This document shows positions 27,474-35,970 of a DNA stretch of 64,000 nucleotides, piece after piece. The stretch spans positions 1-64,000 of the forward strand of contig DCKG01000016.1 of the NCBI GenBank assembly GCA_002320605.1, written 5' to 3'. Origin of the DNA: Bacteroidales bacterium UBA1680. GTDB lineage: Bacteria > Bacteroidota > Bacteroidia > Bacteroidales > UBA932. How positions within the stretch are numbered: position 1 is the stretch's first letter; each line of letters begins with the position of its first letter. Under the pieces are notes generated by a model. The model made no database searches. It was not told the origin of the DNA and saw only the letters and a list, made by a program, of their open reading frames with translations. A program made the translations under genes and the position numbers.

Positions 27474-29387
27474 CTATCGCTTCTTCGGGGTAGCTGCGCT
27501 GACTGTCATCTCGCACGCCGCGCAATCGAAGCCGAGGACATAACGCTTGCCATTATTCACAAGGAACAGGGGGCCTGTCTGGGCAGCATGCTGGAATCTA
27601 GGGCAGAGCCCCAGTTCATATCTTATGCAATATTTCGTGCGCATGAGCTCGGCTCCTTCTCTATGGGAAATTTCGAATGCCGGCTCTATTGATTCGGCTC
27701 CGTAGAATTCATAAATTTCACGGCTCAGGTGATTTGCGATATTCTCCTTGTAAGTCAGTGCTTTAGGAATGCTGACGGAACTTCTGTCCTTTGGTCTTGC
27801 TTTGCCGAGCGGGATTGCCTTGCACGGCATTTCATCCAGCTTGGAGGCGATTTCTCGACGTATTTCGTTCAGTTCGGCGGCCTTCAAGAATGGCAGAGGC
27901 TGACCTTGCAAAGATTGTAATCTGAAGGAATATATTCCCGAAATCTTTGAAATCTGAGTCCTGTATATTCCTTCCATTCTTATCCGGTCACGCGCCATCT
28001 CTCCGGCTGTCTGCAGATTCAGGGACACCGTGCGACCATCCTCGCTTTCGGCGCTGATATTCAAAGATTTGCCATCGCTGTTGGCAGAAATGCTCACGGA
28101 AACGTCTATGGTTCTTGCAGAGAGGCTGACCTCAAATTCGCGCTCGAATTCGCTATCCACGTTCCTGTACAGAGTCGTGCCTGACTTCAGGACGGGCACA
28201 GCCTTGCAACGAATAGTATTCCCTTCGCAGACATCCCCGCGGAAGCCGATTATTTCGTCTCCGTTGAGAAAAGAGAATCCGTCCCCATTGTGAAGGGTGC
28301 ATGAAGGATTCTTCAAGCTTACCAGGACCAGCATCTCGGATGCATTTCTAGAACGGCTGGCACGGCTGGCCGTTTCCTTGCTCCCCACAGCGCTGCCCTC
28401 TTTGATCCCCGCCACAACGCCGATTTCCTCTCCTATATGTTTAGGTGCATTCATCGAGGACCACTTACCACGTTTGCCATCGATGAAGAGTTCGGTGTAC
28501 CTGCGATTGAATGTCTTATTGAGGTCCGGAGTGAAACCGCTTCGGATGCTTCCAAAAGAGGACCTGCAATATTTGTCTGGATGCCTTGCGACCAAGTCGT
28601 CCAAAGCCGATGAATATGCTCTAGTGACGTTACGGACATACGAAATATTCTTAAGCCTGCCCTCTATCTTGAAGGAATCTATGCCTGCCTCAGCTAAATC
28701 CCCGAGGAGGTGCAGCAGATTATAGTCTTTTAGTGATAGCAGAGCCTTGTTCTTTACGATAACCTTTCCGCTGGCATCCTCCAGATCATAGAGGGAGCGG
28801 CAGGCCTGAATGCACTCGCCTCGGTTGGCGCTTCTGCCGGTGATATATTCAGACATATAGCATTGCCCGCTGTAGCATACGCAGAGGGCTCCATGCACGA
28901 AAAATTCCAATTCGCAGTTCACTGCGGAGCGTATTTTACGGATTTCTTCAAGTGACAGCTCGCGTTCCAGCACTAGCCGGGAGAATCCGAGTGCCTCATA
29001 GAATCGGGCTTTCTCGGGCGTGCGAATAGCGCACTGGGTTGAAGCATGTAGCGGCAGGACAGAGCCTTTGCCACTAGATTGAATATTCAGCAGAGCCAAG
29101 TCCTGGTCGATCACGCCGTCTACGCCAGCGTCCGATGCCTCTTCCAGCAGCTTCTTCACTCGCGGGAGCTCGTCGTCGTAGACAATCGTGTTGATGGTTA
29201 TGAATATCCTCACTCCGAAGCGATGAGCATAGGTACATAGTTTCCGGATATCCTCCATCGAGTTTCCTGCCGCCTGTCTTGCTCCGAATCCTGGCCCGGC
29301 TATGTAAACGGCATCCGCCCCGCAGTCTATGGCGGCGAAGCCTATCTCTTTGTCCCTTGCAGGCGCCAGAAGTTCTAAATATCTCAT
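27474..29387 (-). CDS. Peptidase U32 family protein (TrhP-like)
   Basis: A 637-residue protein. The TIM-barrel U32 domain is at the start (LLAPARDKEIGFAAIDCGAD, then AVYIAGPGFGARQAAGNS), with the signature ELEFFVHGALCVCYSGQCYM followed by RSANRGECIQACR. Family members with this layout take part in 5-hydroxyuridine formation on tRNA, and some are called collagenase-like. The Cys residues could bind an Fe-S cluster. The second half matches the extra C-terminal domain of the long U32 type, and ends with a pair in DCAACEM. It starts 21 bases from the ATPase gene upstream, which is on the same strand. Confidence 0.88.
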   Translation of the reverse strand: MRYLELLAPARDKEIGFAAIDCGADAVYIAGPGFGARQAAGNSMEDIRKLCTYAHRFGVRIFITINTIVYDDELPRVKKLLEEASDAGVDGVIDQDLALLNIQSSGKGSVLPLHASTQCAIRTPEKARFYEALGFSRLVLERELSLEEIRKIRSAVNCELEFFVHGALCVCYSGQCYMSEYITGRSANRGECIQACRSLYDLEDASGKVIVKNKALLSLKDYNLLHLLGDLAEAGIDSFKIEGRLKNISYVRNVTRAYSSALDDLVARHPDKYCRSSFGSIRSGFTPDLNKTFNRRYTELFIDGKRGKWSSMNAPKHIGEEIGVVAGIKEGSAVGSKETASRASRSRNASEMLVLVSLKNPSCTLHNGDGFSFLNGDEIIGFRGDVCEGNTIRCKAVPVLKSGTTLYRNVDSEFEREFEVSLSARTIDVSVSISANSDGKSLNISAESEDGRTVSLNLQTAGEMARDRIRMEGIYRTQISKISGIYSFRLQSLQGQPLPFLKAAELNEIRREIASKLDEMPCKAIPLGKARPKDRSSVSIPKALTYKENIANHLSREIYEFYGAESIEPAFEISHREGAELMRTKYCIRYELGLCPRFQHAAQTGPLFLVNNGKRYVLGFDCAACEMTVSAATPKKR

Positions 29388-29408
29388 ATCTTTACTGAAT
29401 ATCCGGCA

Positions 29409-30857
29409 TTATATTAATTTGAACAGGTCATCCATTCGGACGAGGCTTTGGACTGAATTCGAATATTGGTTGCGAATAAGCCCGAATGTGGTTATGAGAG
29501 TAAGCTGCAAGGACTTCTTTGTGTGCGTCTCACTCTGAAAAGCATCAATTTTCCCACGCAACTCCTCGTCCGTGTCCTTGTCTATCGTAAAATCATTTCC
29601 CGAGAATTTCATCTCACAGATATTTATGACATTATCGGCTCTGTCGATTACCATGTCTATTTGCGCTCCACCTTCTTTCCTGCGGCTGAGCCAAGGCATT
29701 GTTTCAGTTTGCACCCCTGCAATTCCCAAGGCTGATTTGATCTGCCTGACATGAAGAAAGCAAATGTTTTCGAAAGTATAGCCTCTCCATGCATTGAGCA
29801 TCGGAGAGAGCAGATTGTCCTGCCAGAAGCGTTCATTTGTCGTTTTTTTCTTATCCTTGAAATAAAGCCAGAACAAACAGAATGAGTCAATGACTCGGTA
29901 ACGTACATCTGTCCGGGGACCATCGTAATTGTTGAATGAGCCAATGAAACCGTTTGCCTCCAAGGCTTTGAGAGAATCGGTCAAGGAGCCGCCAGAATTT
30001 ATGCCAGAGGTTTCGGAGAGTTCTTTTCTAGTCATCCCATAGCGTTTCTTACCTAACTGTCTGATTATTTTCTTGTTGACTTCTGGGTTCACGAACAGCG
30101 AATTGAAGAGCCTATCGAATTCTTGTCCGAGTTTGGCATCTTTTGCAAAAAATAAATCATCGATGTTCTGGGCTAGGCTGCGCCCTTTTCTTATCAAAGA
30201 AAGATAATATGGGATTCCTCCCGTAACCATATATGCCTGCAGCTGGTCAAGTCGGCTAATCATCACACCTCTGTCTTTATAGAAGTCTTCGCATTCCTTG
30301 AGGCAGAATGGCTCCAGTTTGATTTCGTAAGTCGTCCTGTTGAACAGCCCTCCTTTACTATTCAATATTTTGTCAGAAATCCATGAAGTCGCCGAACCGC
30401 AAACAATCAGCATCAGGTTGCTTCTTCCAGCTCCCCAACCATTCCAGAAATGCTCGAAAGCTGGCATGAATCCGGAGCGAGGCGTGTCCAGCCAGGGCAA
30501 TTCATCAATGAATACGAGCTGCCTTTTTTCCCTACCTTTTTCTTCGAGCAAGGTTGTCAGTGCTTCGAATGCTTGTAGCCACGATGAAATTGTCTTTCCC
30601 ATATATCCGAATCGAACCAGGGATGTGAAAAACGCATCGAGCTGATTCTGCAATACAGTTTTATCTTCGATATTGCTTTCGGCAGGAGAGAGTCCGGTGT
30701 GATAAAATGCGAACTCGTCACGGAACAATTCCCTTATCAAGTAGGTTTTGCCAACCCTTCTTCTGCCTTGAACTACGACAAATTCCGGCCTTTTTGAGTT
30801 GTAAAGGTCGGTGAGTTCCTGAGTCTCCTTAAGTCTGCCTATTATTTTCTGCGCCAT
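29409..30857 (-). CDS. AAA ATPase with winged helix and DUF234-type nuclease-like end
   Basis: In 482 residues it has a P-loop (VVQGRRRVGKTYLIRELF), Walker B (LVFIDELPWL), a sensor (LMLIVCGSATSWI), a winged-helix segment (GMTRKELSETSGINSGGSLT, about 290-330) and a C-terminal PD-(D/E)XK-like core (AQIDMVIDRADNVINICEMK). This is the archaeal-type ATPase/DUF234 family, found widely in mobile regions, with no proven function. The promoter shows a repeated inverted motif (TTCAGCCA), described separately. GAATAT is rare here, supporting acquisition. Its end is 21 bases from the U32 gene. Confidence 0.85.
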   Translation of the reverse strand: MAQKIIGRLKETQELTDLYNSKRPEFVVVQGRRRVGKTYLIRELFRDEFAFYHTGLSPAESNIEDKTVLQNQLDAFFTSLVRFGYMGKTISSWLQAFEALTTLLEEKGREKRQLVFIDELPWLDTPRSGFMPAFEHFWNGWGAGRSNLMLIVCGSATSWISDKILNSKGGLFNRTTYEIKLEPFCLKECEDFYKDRGVMISRLDQLQAYMVTGGIPYYLSLIRKGRSLAQNIDDLFFAKDAKLGQEFDRLFNSLFVNPEVNKKIIRQLGKKRYGMTRKELSETSGINSGGSLTDSLKALEANGFIGSFNNYDGPRTDVRYRVIDSFCLFWLYFKDKKKTTNERFWQDNLLSPMLNAWRGYTFENICFLHVRQIKSALGIAGVQTETMPWLSRRKEGGAQIDMVIDRADNVINICEMKFSGNDFTIDKDTDEELRGKIDAFQSETHTKKSLQLTLITTFGLIRNQYSNSVQSLVRMDDLFKLI

Positions 30858-30875
30858 GCTACTCTCATTTTGTCA

Positions 30876-30906
30876 CGAATATAAAAAATTGGCTGGATAT
30901 GTCCAA
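30876..30906 (-). promoter_or_regulatory. Promoter of the AAA/DUF234 ATPase gene
   Basis: On the minus strand, TTG (30904-30906), 20 bases, then TATATTCG (30876-30883) gives a near-consensus TAnnTTTG promoter. The spacer itself contains TATCCAGCCAATT, a degenerate copy of the operator motif found upstream. Confidence 0.6.
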
Positions 30907-31003
30907 CTTATTCAGCCAAATTCATCGTCTTCGACCTGGTTTTGGCTGAATATCTTCGGTTTATTCAGCCAGATTTGCGCCGAATTGCCATGTTTTGGCT
31001 GAA
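30889..31003. repeat. Tandem 53-bp repeat of an inverted TTCAGCCA/TGGCTGAA pair
   Basis: TATTCAGCCAAA (30909-30920) and TTTGGCTGAATA (30941-30952) form a perfect 12-base inverted repeat. The unit is repeated 53 bases on: TTCAGCCAGA at 30964-30973 and TTTGGCTGAA at 30994-31003. A fifth, degenerate copy (TTGGCTGGAT, 30889-30898) sits inside the ATPase promoter spacer. Equal 30-bp and 53-bp spacings point to a designed protein-binding array. No CRISPR-like spacer variation is present. Confidence 0.8.
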
Positions 31004-31060
31004 TTAATCTTGGCAGGCTTCATATCCGGAGGCGGGTCTGCGACTTTCCTAATAAATTAA

Positions 31061-31068
31061 TATATTTG
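31061..31068 (+). promoter_or_regulatory. -7 promoter box of the suf operon
   Basis: TATATTTG fits TAnnTTTG and lies 21 bases before the sufB start. The expected -33 position carries CTG rather than TTG. Confidence 0.45.
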
Positions 31069-31089
31069 TAATTCTTAAACAATTAGAAA

Positions 31090-32529
31090 ATGGCAGAAGA
31101 CGATATATTAAAGAACATTACTCAGCAGGAGTATAAAGAGGGCTTCGTGACGGACGTACGGCAGGAGTTTATCCCAAAAGGGCTGAATGAGAGCATCATC
31201 CGCACTATTTCCAGGCTGAAAGATGAGCCGGACTGGCTTTTGGAGTTCCGTCTGGACGCTTTCGGGAAATGGAAGAAAATGAATATGCCGCATTGGGGGC
31301 ATCTGGATTTGCCAGAAATAGATTTTCAGAATATTATCTATTATGCTGCTCCGAAGCGTGACGAAGACAGGCCGAAAGAAATCGATCCGAAGCTGGAAGA
31401 AACTTTCGAGAAACTGGGCATTCCTGTGCGAGAAAGAGAGGCTTTGGCTGGAGTTGTAGCCGTTGATGCCGTGTTCGACTCTGTTTCCGTCGCCACGACA
31501 TTCAGGAAATCGCTGGCGGAGAAAGGCATAATTTTCTGCAGCTTCAATGAGGCTGTTCACGAGCACCCAGATCTGGTGCGCAAATACCTGGCTTCGGTTG
31601 TGCCTGCAGGGGATAATTTCTTCGCGGCTCTTAATTCGGCGGTTTTCAGCGATGGCAGCTTCTGTTATATTCCTAAAGGAGTGAAATGCCCGATGGAACT
31701 GTCAAGCTATTTCAGGATCAATGCGGCCGGCACCGGGCAGTTCGAGCGCACTCTCATTGTCGCCGATGAAGGCTCTTCGCTCAGTTACATGGAGGGCTGC
31801 ACTGCCCCTATGAGGGACGAGAATCAGCTGCATGCGGCTGTGGTGGAAATAGTTGTCGAGGCTGGGGCTGACGTGAAGTACTCCACGGTTCAGAACTGGT
31901 ACCCGGGAGATGCGCAGGGCCGAGGAGGAATCCTTAACTTGGTGACCAAGAGGGGAATATGCAAGGGCGAGGGGAGTCATCTAAGCTGGACGCAAGTGGA
32001 GACCGGCTCAGCGATCACTTGGAAATATCCTTCCACAATCCTCAGGGGCGACAATTCCTCGTCGGAGTTCTATTCTGTTGCCGTCACGAATAATTTTCAG
32101 CAGGCGGACACTGGAACCAAGATGGTGCATATCGGGCGAAACACCAAGAGCCGTATCGTGAGCAAAGGCATTTCGGCTGGTCGCAGCCAGAATAGTTACA
32201 GAGGTCTCGTGCGCATGAACAAAGGAGCTCAAAACGCTCGCAACTATTCTCAGTGCGACAGCCTCCTGATTGGCTCGCAATGCGGTGCGCACACGTTCCC
32301 TGACATTCAGAGCTACAACCCTACGGCGATCGTGGAGCATGAGGCGACCACTTCTAAAATCAGCGATGAACAGCTGTTCTACTGCAACCAGAGAGGGCTG
32401 AATCCTGAAGATGCGGTTGGGCTGATAGTGAACGGATATGCCCACGAAGTGCTTTCAAGGCTTCCTATGGAGTTTGCGGTCGAAGCCACAAAGCTCCTGC
32501 AAGTGTCTCTGGAAGGGTCTGTAGGATAA
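31090..32529 (+). CDS. sufB: Fe-S cluster assembly protein SufB
   Basis: SufB is the scaffold of the SufBCD complex that builds Fe-S clusters. Its 479 residues show the family blocks KGVKCPMELSSYFRINA, WYPGDAQGRGGILNLVTKRG, GGxSQNSYRG-type text as AGRSQNSYRGLVRM, and EHEATTSKISDEQLFYCNQR with the conserved Cys. The N-terminal TQQEYKEGFVTDV region is also typical, and the length is normal. It opens the cluster sufB-pnuC-sufC-sufD. SufS, SufE and SufA are not in this window. Confidence 0.97.
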   Translation: MAEDDILKNITQQEYKEGFVTDVRQEFIPKGLNESIIRTISRLKDEPDWLLEFRLDAFGKWKKMNMPHWGHLDLPEIDFQNIIYYAAPKRDEDRPKEIDPKLEETFEKLGIPVREREALAGVVAVDAVFDSVSVATTFRKSLAEKGIIFCSFNEAVHEHPDLVRKYLASVVPAGDNFFAALNSAVFSDGSFCYIPKGVKCPMELSSYFRINAAGTGQFERTLIVADEGSSLSYMEGCTAPMRDENQLHAAVVEIVVEAGADVKYSTVQNWYPGDAQGRGGILNLVTKRGICKGEGSHLSWTQVETGSAITWKYPSTILRGDNSSSEFYSVAVTNNFQQADTGTKMVHIGRNTKSRIVSKGISAGRSQNSYRGLVRMNKGAQNARNYSQCDSLLIGSQCGAHTFPDIQSYNPTAIVEHEATTSKISDEQLFYCNQRGLNPEDAVGLIVNGYAHEVLSRLPMEFAVEATKLLQVSLEGSVG

Positions 32530-32535
32530 AGGAAT

Positions 32536-33195
32536 ATGAATATTTTTGATATAGATGACATTGCTTTCTCGATGGGTGGGGCAGGGGTGAGCTGGCTGGA
32601 ACTGATCAGCGTGGCTGCCGGCCTGGGCTGCGTCGTGCTTGCTGGCAGGAATAACAAATTCAATTTCTGGATAGGCTACCTTTATAACATCTTGCTTTTC
32701 GTGATGTTCTGGCAGAGGCATCTGTATTCAGCCATGCTTCTGCAGCCAATTGCATTCGGAATCAACGCCTTCGGACAGTGGAGGTGGTCGCATCCGAAGT
32801 CCGGCGAGGCAAGCGCGAAAGATGCCGGTTCTCTGAAAGTTTCCCATTTGAAGCCTGGACACTGGGGCTGGGCCGTGCTGTTCGTCCTTGGCGCCGGACT
32901 AATCTGGGGTTTCGTGCTCAGTAAGCTTGGGACTGATTGGTTCACGGGCATATTCTCTCCGGATCCGACTCCCTACTTGGACTCATTCGGCCTGATGCTG
33001 ACCCTGCTGGCGCAATTCCTTTCCGCTCAGAAGAAGTGGGAATGCTGGCTGGTGTGGCTTGTGGTGAACATCTGGAATATCATGCTTTACCTCTCGGCCG
33101 GGCTTGTGTTCATGCCGATTGTGTGCGCCCTGTATCTCATAAATGGGGTGTGGTCGTTGATAACTTGGTATAGGCTGTATAAGAATAATAATTAG
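32536..33195 (+). CDS. pnuC: Nicotinamide riboside transporter PnuC
   Basis: A 219-residue membrane protein with about seven spans. It carries the family pattern of aromatic and Asn residues (FWIGYLYNILLFVMFWQRHL; QFLSAQKKWECWLVWLVVNI). PnuC admits nicotinamide riboside for NAD synthesis by facilitated diffusion. It starts 6 bases after sufB and precedes sufC by 42 bases, so it is embedded in the suf operon, which is unusual. No nadR-like kinase is adjacent. GAATAT-rich context argues that it belongs to the backbone. Confidence 0.9.
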   Translation: MNIFDIDDIAFSMGGAGVSWLELISVAAGLGCVVLAGRNNKFNFWIGYLYNILLFVMFWQRHLYSAMLLQPIAFGINAFGQWRWSHPKSGEASAKDAGSLKVSHLKPGHWGWAVLFVLGAGLIWGFVLSKLGTDWFTGIFSPDPTPYLDSFGLMLTLLAQFLSAQKKWECWLVWLVVNIWNIMLYLSAGLVFMPIVCALYLINGVWSLITWYRLYKNNN

Positions 33196-33237
33196 ATTTC
33201 GGATCTGGCTAAAACGAAAATATTAACAAAGAGATAT

Positions 33238-33984
33238 ATGAATGACATATTACTAGAAATAAAAGATCTGCATGCTTCTGCAGGGGATAAGGAAATCCTT
33301 CGCGGAGTTAACCTTGAGATTGGCCGTGGAGAGATTCACGCAGTCATGGGACCGAACGGGGCAGGGAAGAGCACCCTGTCCTCGGTGCTGACCGGCAAGC
33401 CGGAATACACCGTCACGCAAGGCTCCATTGAGTTCATGGGCCAGGATCTTCTTGCCATGAAGCCAGAGGAAAGGGCCTGGGCTGGCATATTCATGTCATT
33501 CCAGTACCCGATTGAAATTCCTGGAGTGTCAATCACCAATTTCATGAAGACGGCGATAAACTCAAAGCGCAAGGCTCAGGGAATTGAGCCGATGAAAGCT
33601 GCGGATTTCCTGCGTCTGATGAAAGAGAAGATGGCTTTGGTGCAAATGAAGCCTGAATTCGCGAAACGAGAGGTGAACGTAGGCTTTTCGGGAGGGGAGA
33701 AAAAACGTAACGAGATATTCCAGATGGCAATGCTTGACCCTACCTTGGCTATTCTTGACGAGACTGACAGCGGCTTGGACGTGGATGCCCTGAAGATAGT
33801 TGCGGACGGAGTCAAGGCTCTGCATTCGCCGGAAAAGTCGGCTATAATAATAACCCATTATCAGAAGCTTCTGGAATATGTGAGGCCGGATGTCGTTCAT
33901 GTGCTGAAGGCGGGGAGGATAGTCGCCACTGGTGGTTACGAGATTGTGGATAAGATTGAAAATGAAGGCTTTGAACAGTTCTAA
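33238..33984 (+). CDS. sufC: Fe-S cluster assembly ATPase SufC
   Basis: SufC is the ABC-type ATPase of SufBCD. The 248 residues show Walker A GPNGAGKSTLSSVLTG, the family-specific FQYPIEIPGVSITNF, the signature FSGGEKKRNEIFQMAMLDP and Walker B ILDETDSGLDVDALK. It binds SufB and SufD and drives their opening during cluster assembly. It follows pnuC by 42 bases and its stop is 1 base from sufD. Confidence 0.97.
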   Translation: MNDILLEIKDLHASAGDKEILRGVNLEIGRGEIHAVMGPNGAGKSTLSSVLTGKPEYTVTQGSIEFMGQDLLAMKPEERAWAGIFMSFQYPIEIPGVSITNFMKTAINSKRKAQGIEPMKAADFLRLMKEKMALVQMKPEFAKREVNVGFSGGEKKRNEIFQMAMLDPTLAILDETDSGLDVDALKIVADGVKALHSPEKSAIIITHYQKLLEYVRPDVVHVLKAGRIVATGGYEIVDKIENEGFEQF

Positions 33985-33985
33985 C

Positions 33986-34762
33986 ATGGGTGGGCGATCT
34001 ATGAATATTCAGATGAGAGAAAGCGAAGGCGCCATTCACGGCAAGAAAGGAACGGTCGATCACGGCAATTATGTCGAGGTGCCTGTGGTCTGTGGCCCAG
34101 GCGTGAAAGAGATTGCCAGCGGGGAGCATATTCATGAAGTGTTTGTGGTCGGTCCTGACGGCACCCAGGCCTCGCTTCCGAGCGGAATCGTCGTGGGTGA
34201 GGCAGCCACTGCAGATATCATATTCATAGTCCTTCCTGGCGTAAAGCAGGATATTCCTTTGACAGTCGATCTTGTCGGTGAAGGCTCCACGGTGCATCTT
34301 GCCGGCATTTACCTTTGCTCTGGCAATGACCATGTGACCTTTGACATAACCATGAATCATCGCGTGGGACATTGCGTTTCGCGGCAGGTCTTCAACGGGC
34401 TGGCCGCCAATGCTTCCAAGGCTGAATTCTTTGGCAGAATAGTCGTGGCTCCGGATGCCCAGAAGACAGAGGCATATCAGGAAAACCACAATGTAGTGCT
34501 TTCCGACAATGCTCACGTGAACACTAAGCCTCGCCTGGAGATTTATGCCGATGATGTGAAATGCTCTCACGGAGCCACAGTTGGCAGGCTAGACGAAGAT
34601 GCTCAGTTCTACATGGAGTCTAGGGGCATTCCTGAAGATGAGGCTAAGGTGCTGCAGATGATTTCCTTCGTTGCTCCTGTCCTTGAATATGCCCCCGAGG
34701 CTGACCGAGAGGCTCTCGCCACGCGCGTCGAAGACGCCATCCGCCACCTTTCATCTGTTTAG
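33986..34762 (+). CDS. sufD: Fe-S cluster assembly protein SufD, short form
   Basis: The 258 residues correspond to the beta-helix core and C-terminal helices of SufD: TFDITMNHRVGHCVSRQVFN, QTEAY-type text as KTEAYQENHNVVLS, and KCSHGATVGRLDEDAQFYME with the conserved His. Typical SufD is about 430-450 residues; the N-terminal helical half is missing. The start chosen at 33986 (MGGRSMNIQM) is right after the sufC stop, leaving no room for the missing part. The core that meets SufB and SufC is present, so it may still work. Confidence 0.88.
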   Translation: MGGRSMNIQMRESEGAIHGKKGTVDHGNYVEVPVVCGPGVKEIASGEHIHEVFVVGPDGTQASLPSGIVVGEAATADIIFIVLPGVKQDIPLTVDLVGEGSTVHLAGIYLCSGNDHVTFDITMNHRVGHCVSRQVFNGLAANASKAEFFGRIVVAPDAQKTEAYQENHNVVLSDNAHVNTKPRLEIYADDVKCSHGATVGRLDEDAQFYMESRGIPEDEAKVLQMISFVAPVLEYAPEADREALATRVEDAIRHLSSV

Positions 34763-34849
34763 GGTTAAGATGCCCCTCGTTTATTCCGGCACTTGCTATA
34801 TTCTAGCCTCTTTGTATGAATTATCGCATTAGTTTTTTAACTTCGGAGC

Positions 34850-35809
34850 ATGATTGTCAAGACAAACGTGAAGATAAATCTTGGGCTGAACGTGCTGCGT
34901 AGGCGTCCGGACGGCTACCACGACATCGAGACCCTTTTCGTGCCGTGCTACAGCTACGGCGACGTCATTGAAATCGTCTCCGGCGATGACTACAGCCGTA
35001 CTTCGGCGAGGTTGTTTGCGAAATATTCCCCGATGGATTTTCGTCTGCATCTTGATGAGGCGCCGATGATTGCTCATGGAATCTCTCCTGACGGAAAGCT
35101 GATGATTACGATTGCTCGTGAGGCTGGCGTAGGCTGGGATCCGCTAAATGATTTGTGCGCAAAGGCTTACGAGTTGCTGGCGAAGGACTTCAAACTGCCG
35201 CCTGTCAAAATATTCCTGGAAAAAAATGCGCCCGTGGGCGCCGGTCTTGGCGGAGGTTCTGCCGATGCGGCTTTCGCCCTTAAAGCATTGAACGAACTTT
35301 TCGGACTTGGACTCAAGGAAAGTGAGCCTAGCGCCGACGGAAAGCCTTCGCTAAGGGAATATGCTGCCTGCCTAGGCTCTGACTGCGCCTTTTTCATATT
35401 CAATCGCCCCATGATCGGGACAGGTAGAGGCGATATATTGAGACCGCTAACCTCCATGGCAGGGCAGCAAATAACCTCCGAAAATATATTCGAGAAACTT
35501 GGCCTGGATCTTAGAGTAATCGTGCCGGAAGGCATTTCCGTCTCAACTGCTGAAGCATACAAAGGCATTCAGCCCCGAGAAACCGCCGACGAAGCCGATC
35601 TCCTGCGGAAAGGCGCCGAACCGCTGGAAATGGCACTAATGCGTCCAATCGAAGAATGGAAAGACAATATAGTCAATGATTTCGAGGTCACCGTTTTCAA
35701 AGCCCATCCCGAACTGGCAGCGATAAAGCAGTCGCTCTATGATGCCGGAGCAGCTTACGCTTCAATGTCCGGCTCCGGCTCAGCACTGTTCGCCCTTTAT
35801 CGAAAGTGA
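34850..35809 (+). CDS. ispE: 4-diphosphocytidyl-2-C-methyl-D-erythritol kinase
   Basis: IspE phosphorylates CDP-ME in the MEP isoprenoid pathway. This 319-residue GHMP kinase has the N-terminal KTNVKINLGLNVLRRRPDGY HDIETLF block, the ATP loop PVGAGLGGGSADAAFALKAL and the C-terminal SMSGSGSALFALY. It is slightly longer than the 280-290 residue norm. It follows sufD by 87 bases on the same strand. Downstream IspG and IspH of the same pathway are Fe-S enzymes, so a position after suf genes is sensible but may be chance. Confidence 0.95.
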   Translation: MIVKTNVKINLGLNVLRRRPDGYHDIETLFVPCYSYGDVIEIVSGDDYSRTSARLFAKYSPMDFRLHLDEAPMIAHGISPDGKLMITIAREAGVGWDPLNDLCAKAYELLAKDFKLPPVKIFLEKNAPVGAGLGGGSADAAFALKALNELFGLGLKESEPSADGKPSLREYAACLGSDCAFFIFNRPMIGTGRGDILRPLTSMAGQQITSENIFEKLGLDLRVIVPEGISVSTAEAYKGIQPRETADEADLLRKGAEPLEMALMRPIEEWKDNIVNDFEVTVFKAHPELAAIKQSLYDAGAAYASMSGSGSALFALYRK

Positions 35810-35970
35810 TTCATTGTCCAGACGATACCTTTTGCAAGCCGACCGGTGGCGTTTGAAGTGATTCCCGGGATTAAGCTCTAACACGGATGCGATGCCTTGA
35901 AAAACGTAAAAATTCCTCAATGGAGTTGGACTTTTCCTCGATGAAGAGAAGTGATTTGGGAGCCGGATTC

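Noticed and set aside
27459..27692. Small plus-strand gene overlapping the U32 peptidase end
   Set aside because: It is the antisense frame of the well-supported U32 gene.
30889..31013. CRISPR array
   Set aside because: Only two 53-bp units are present and the motif is an internal inverted repeat without unique spacers of uniform size.
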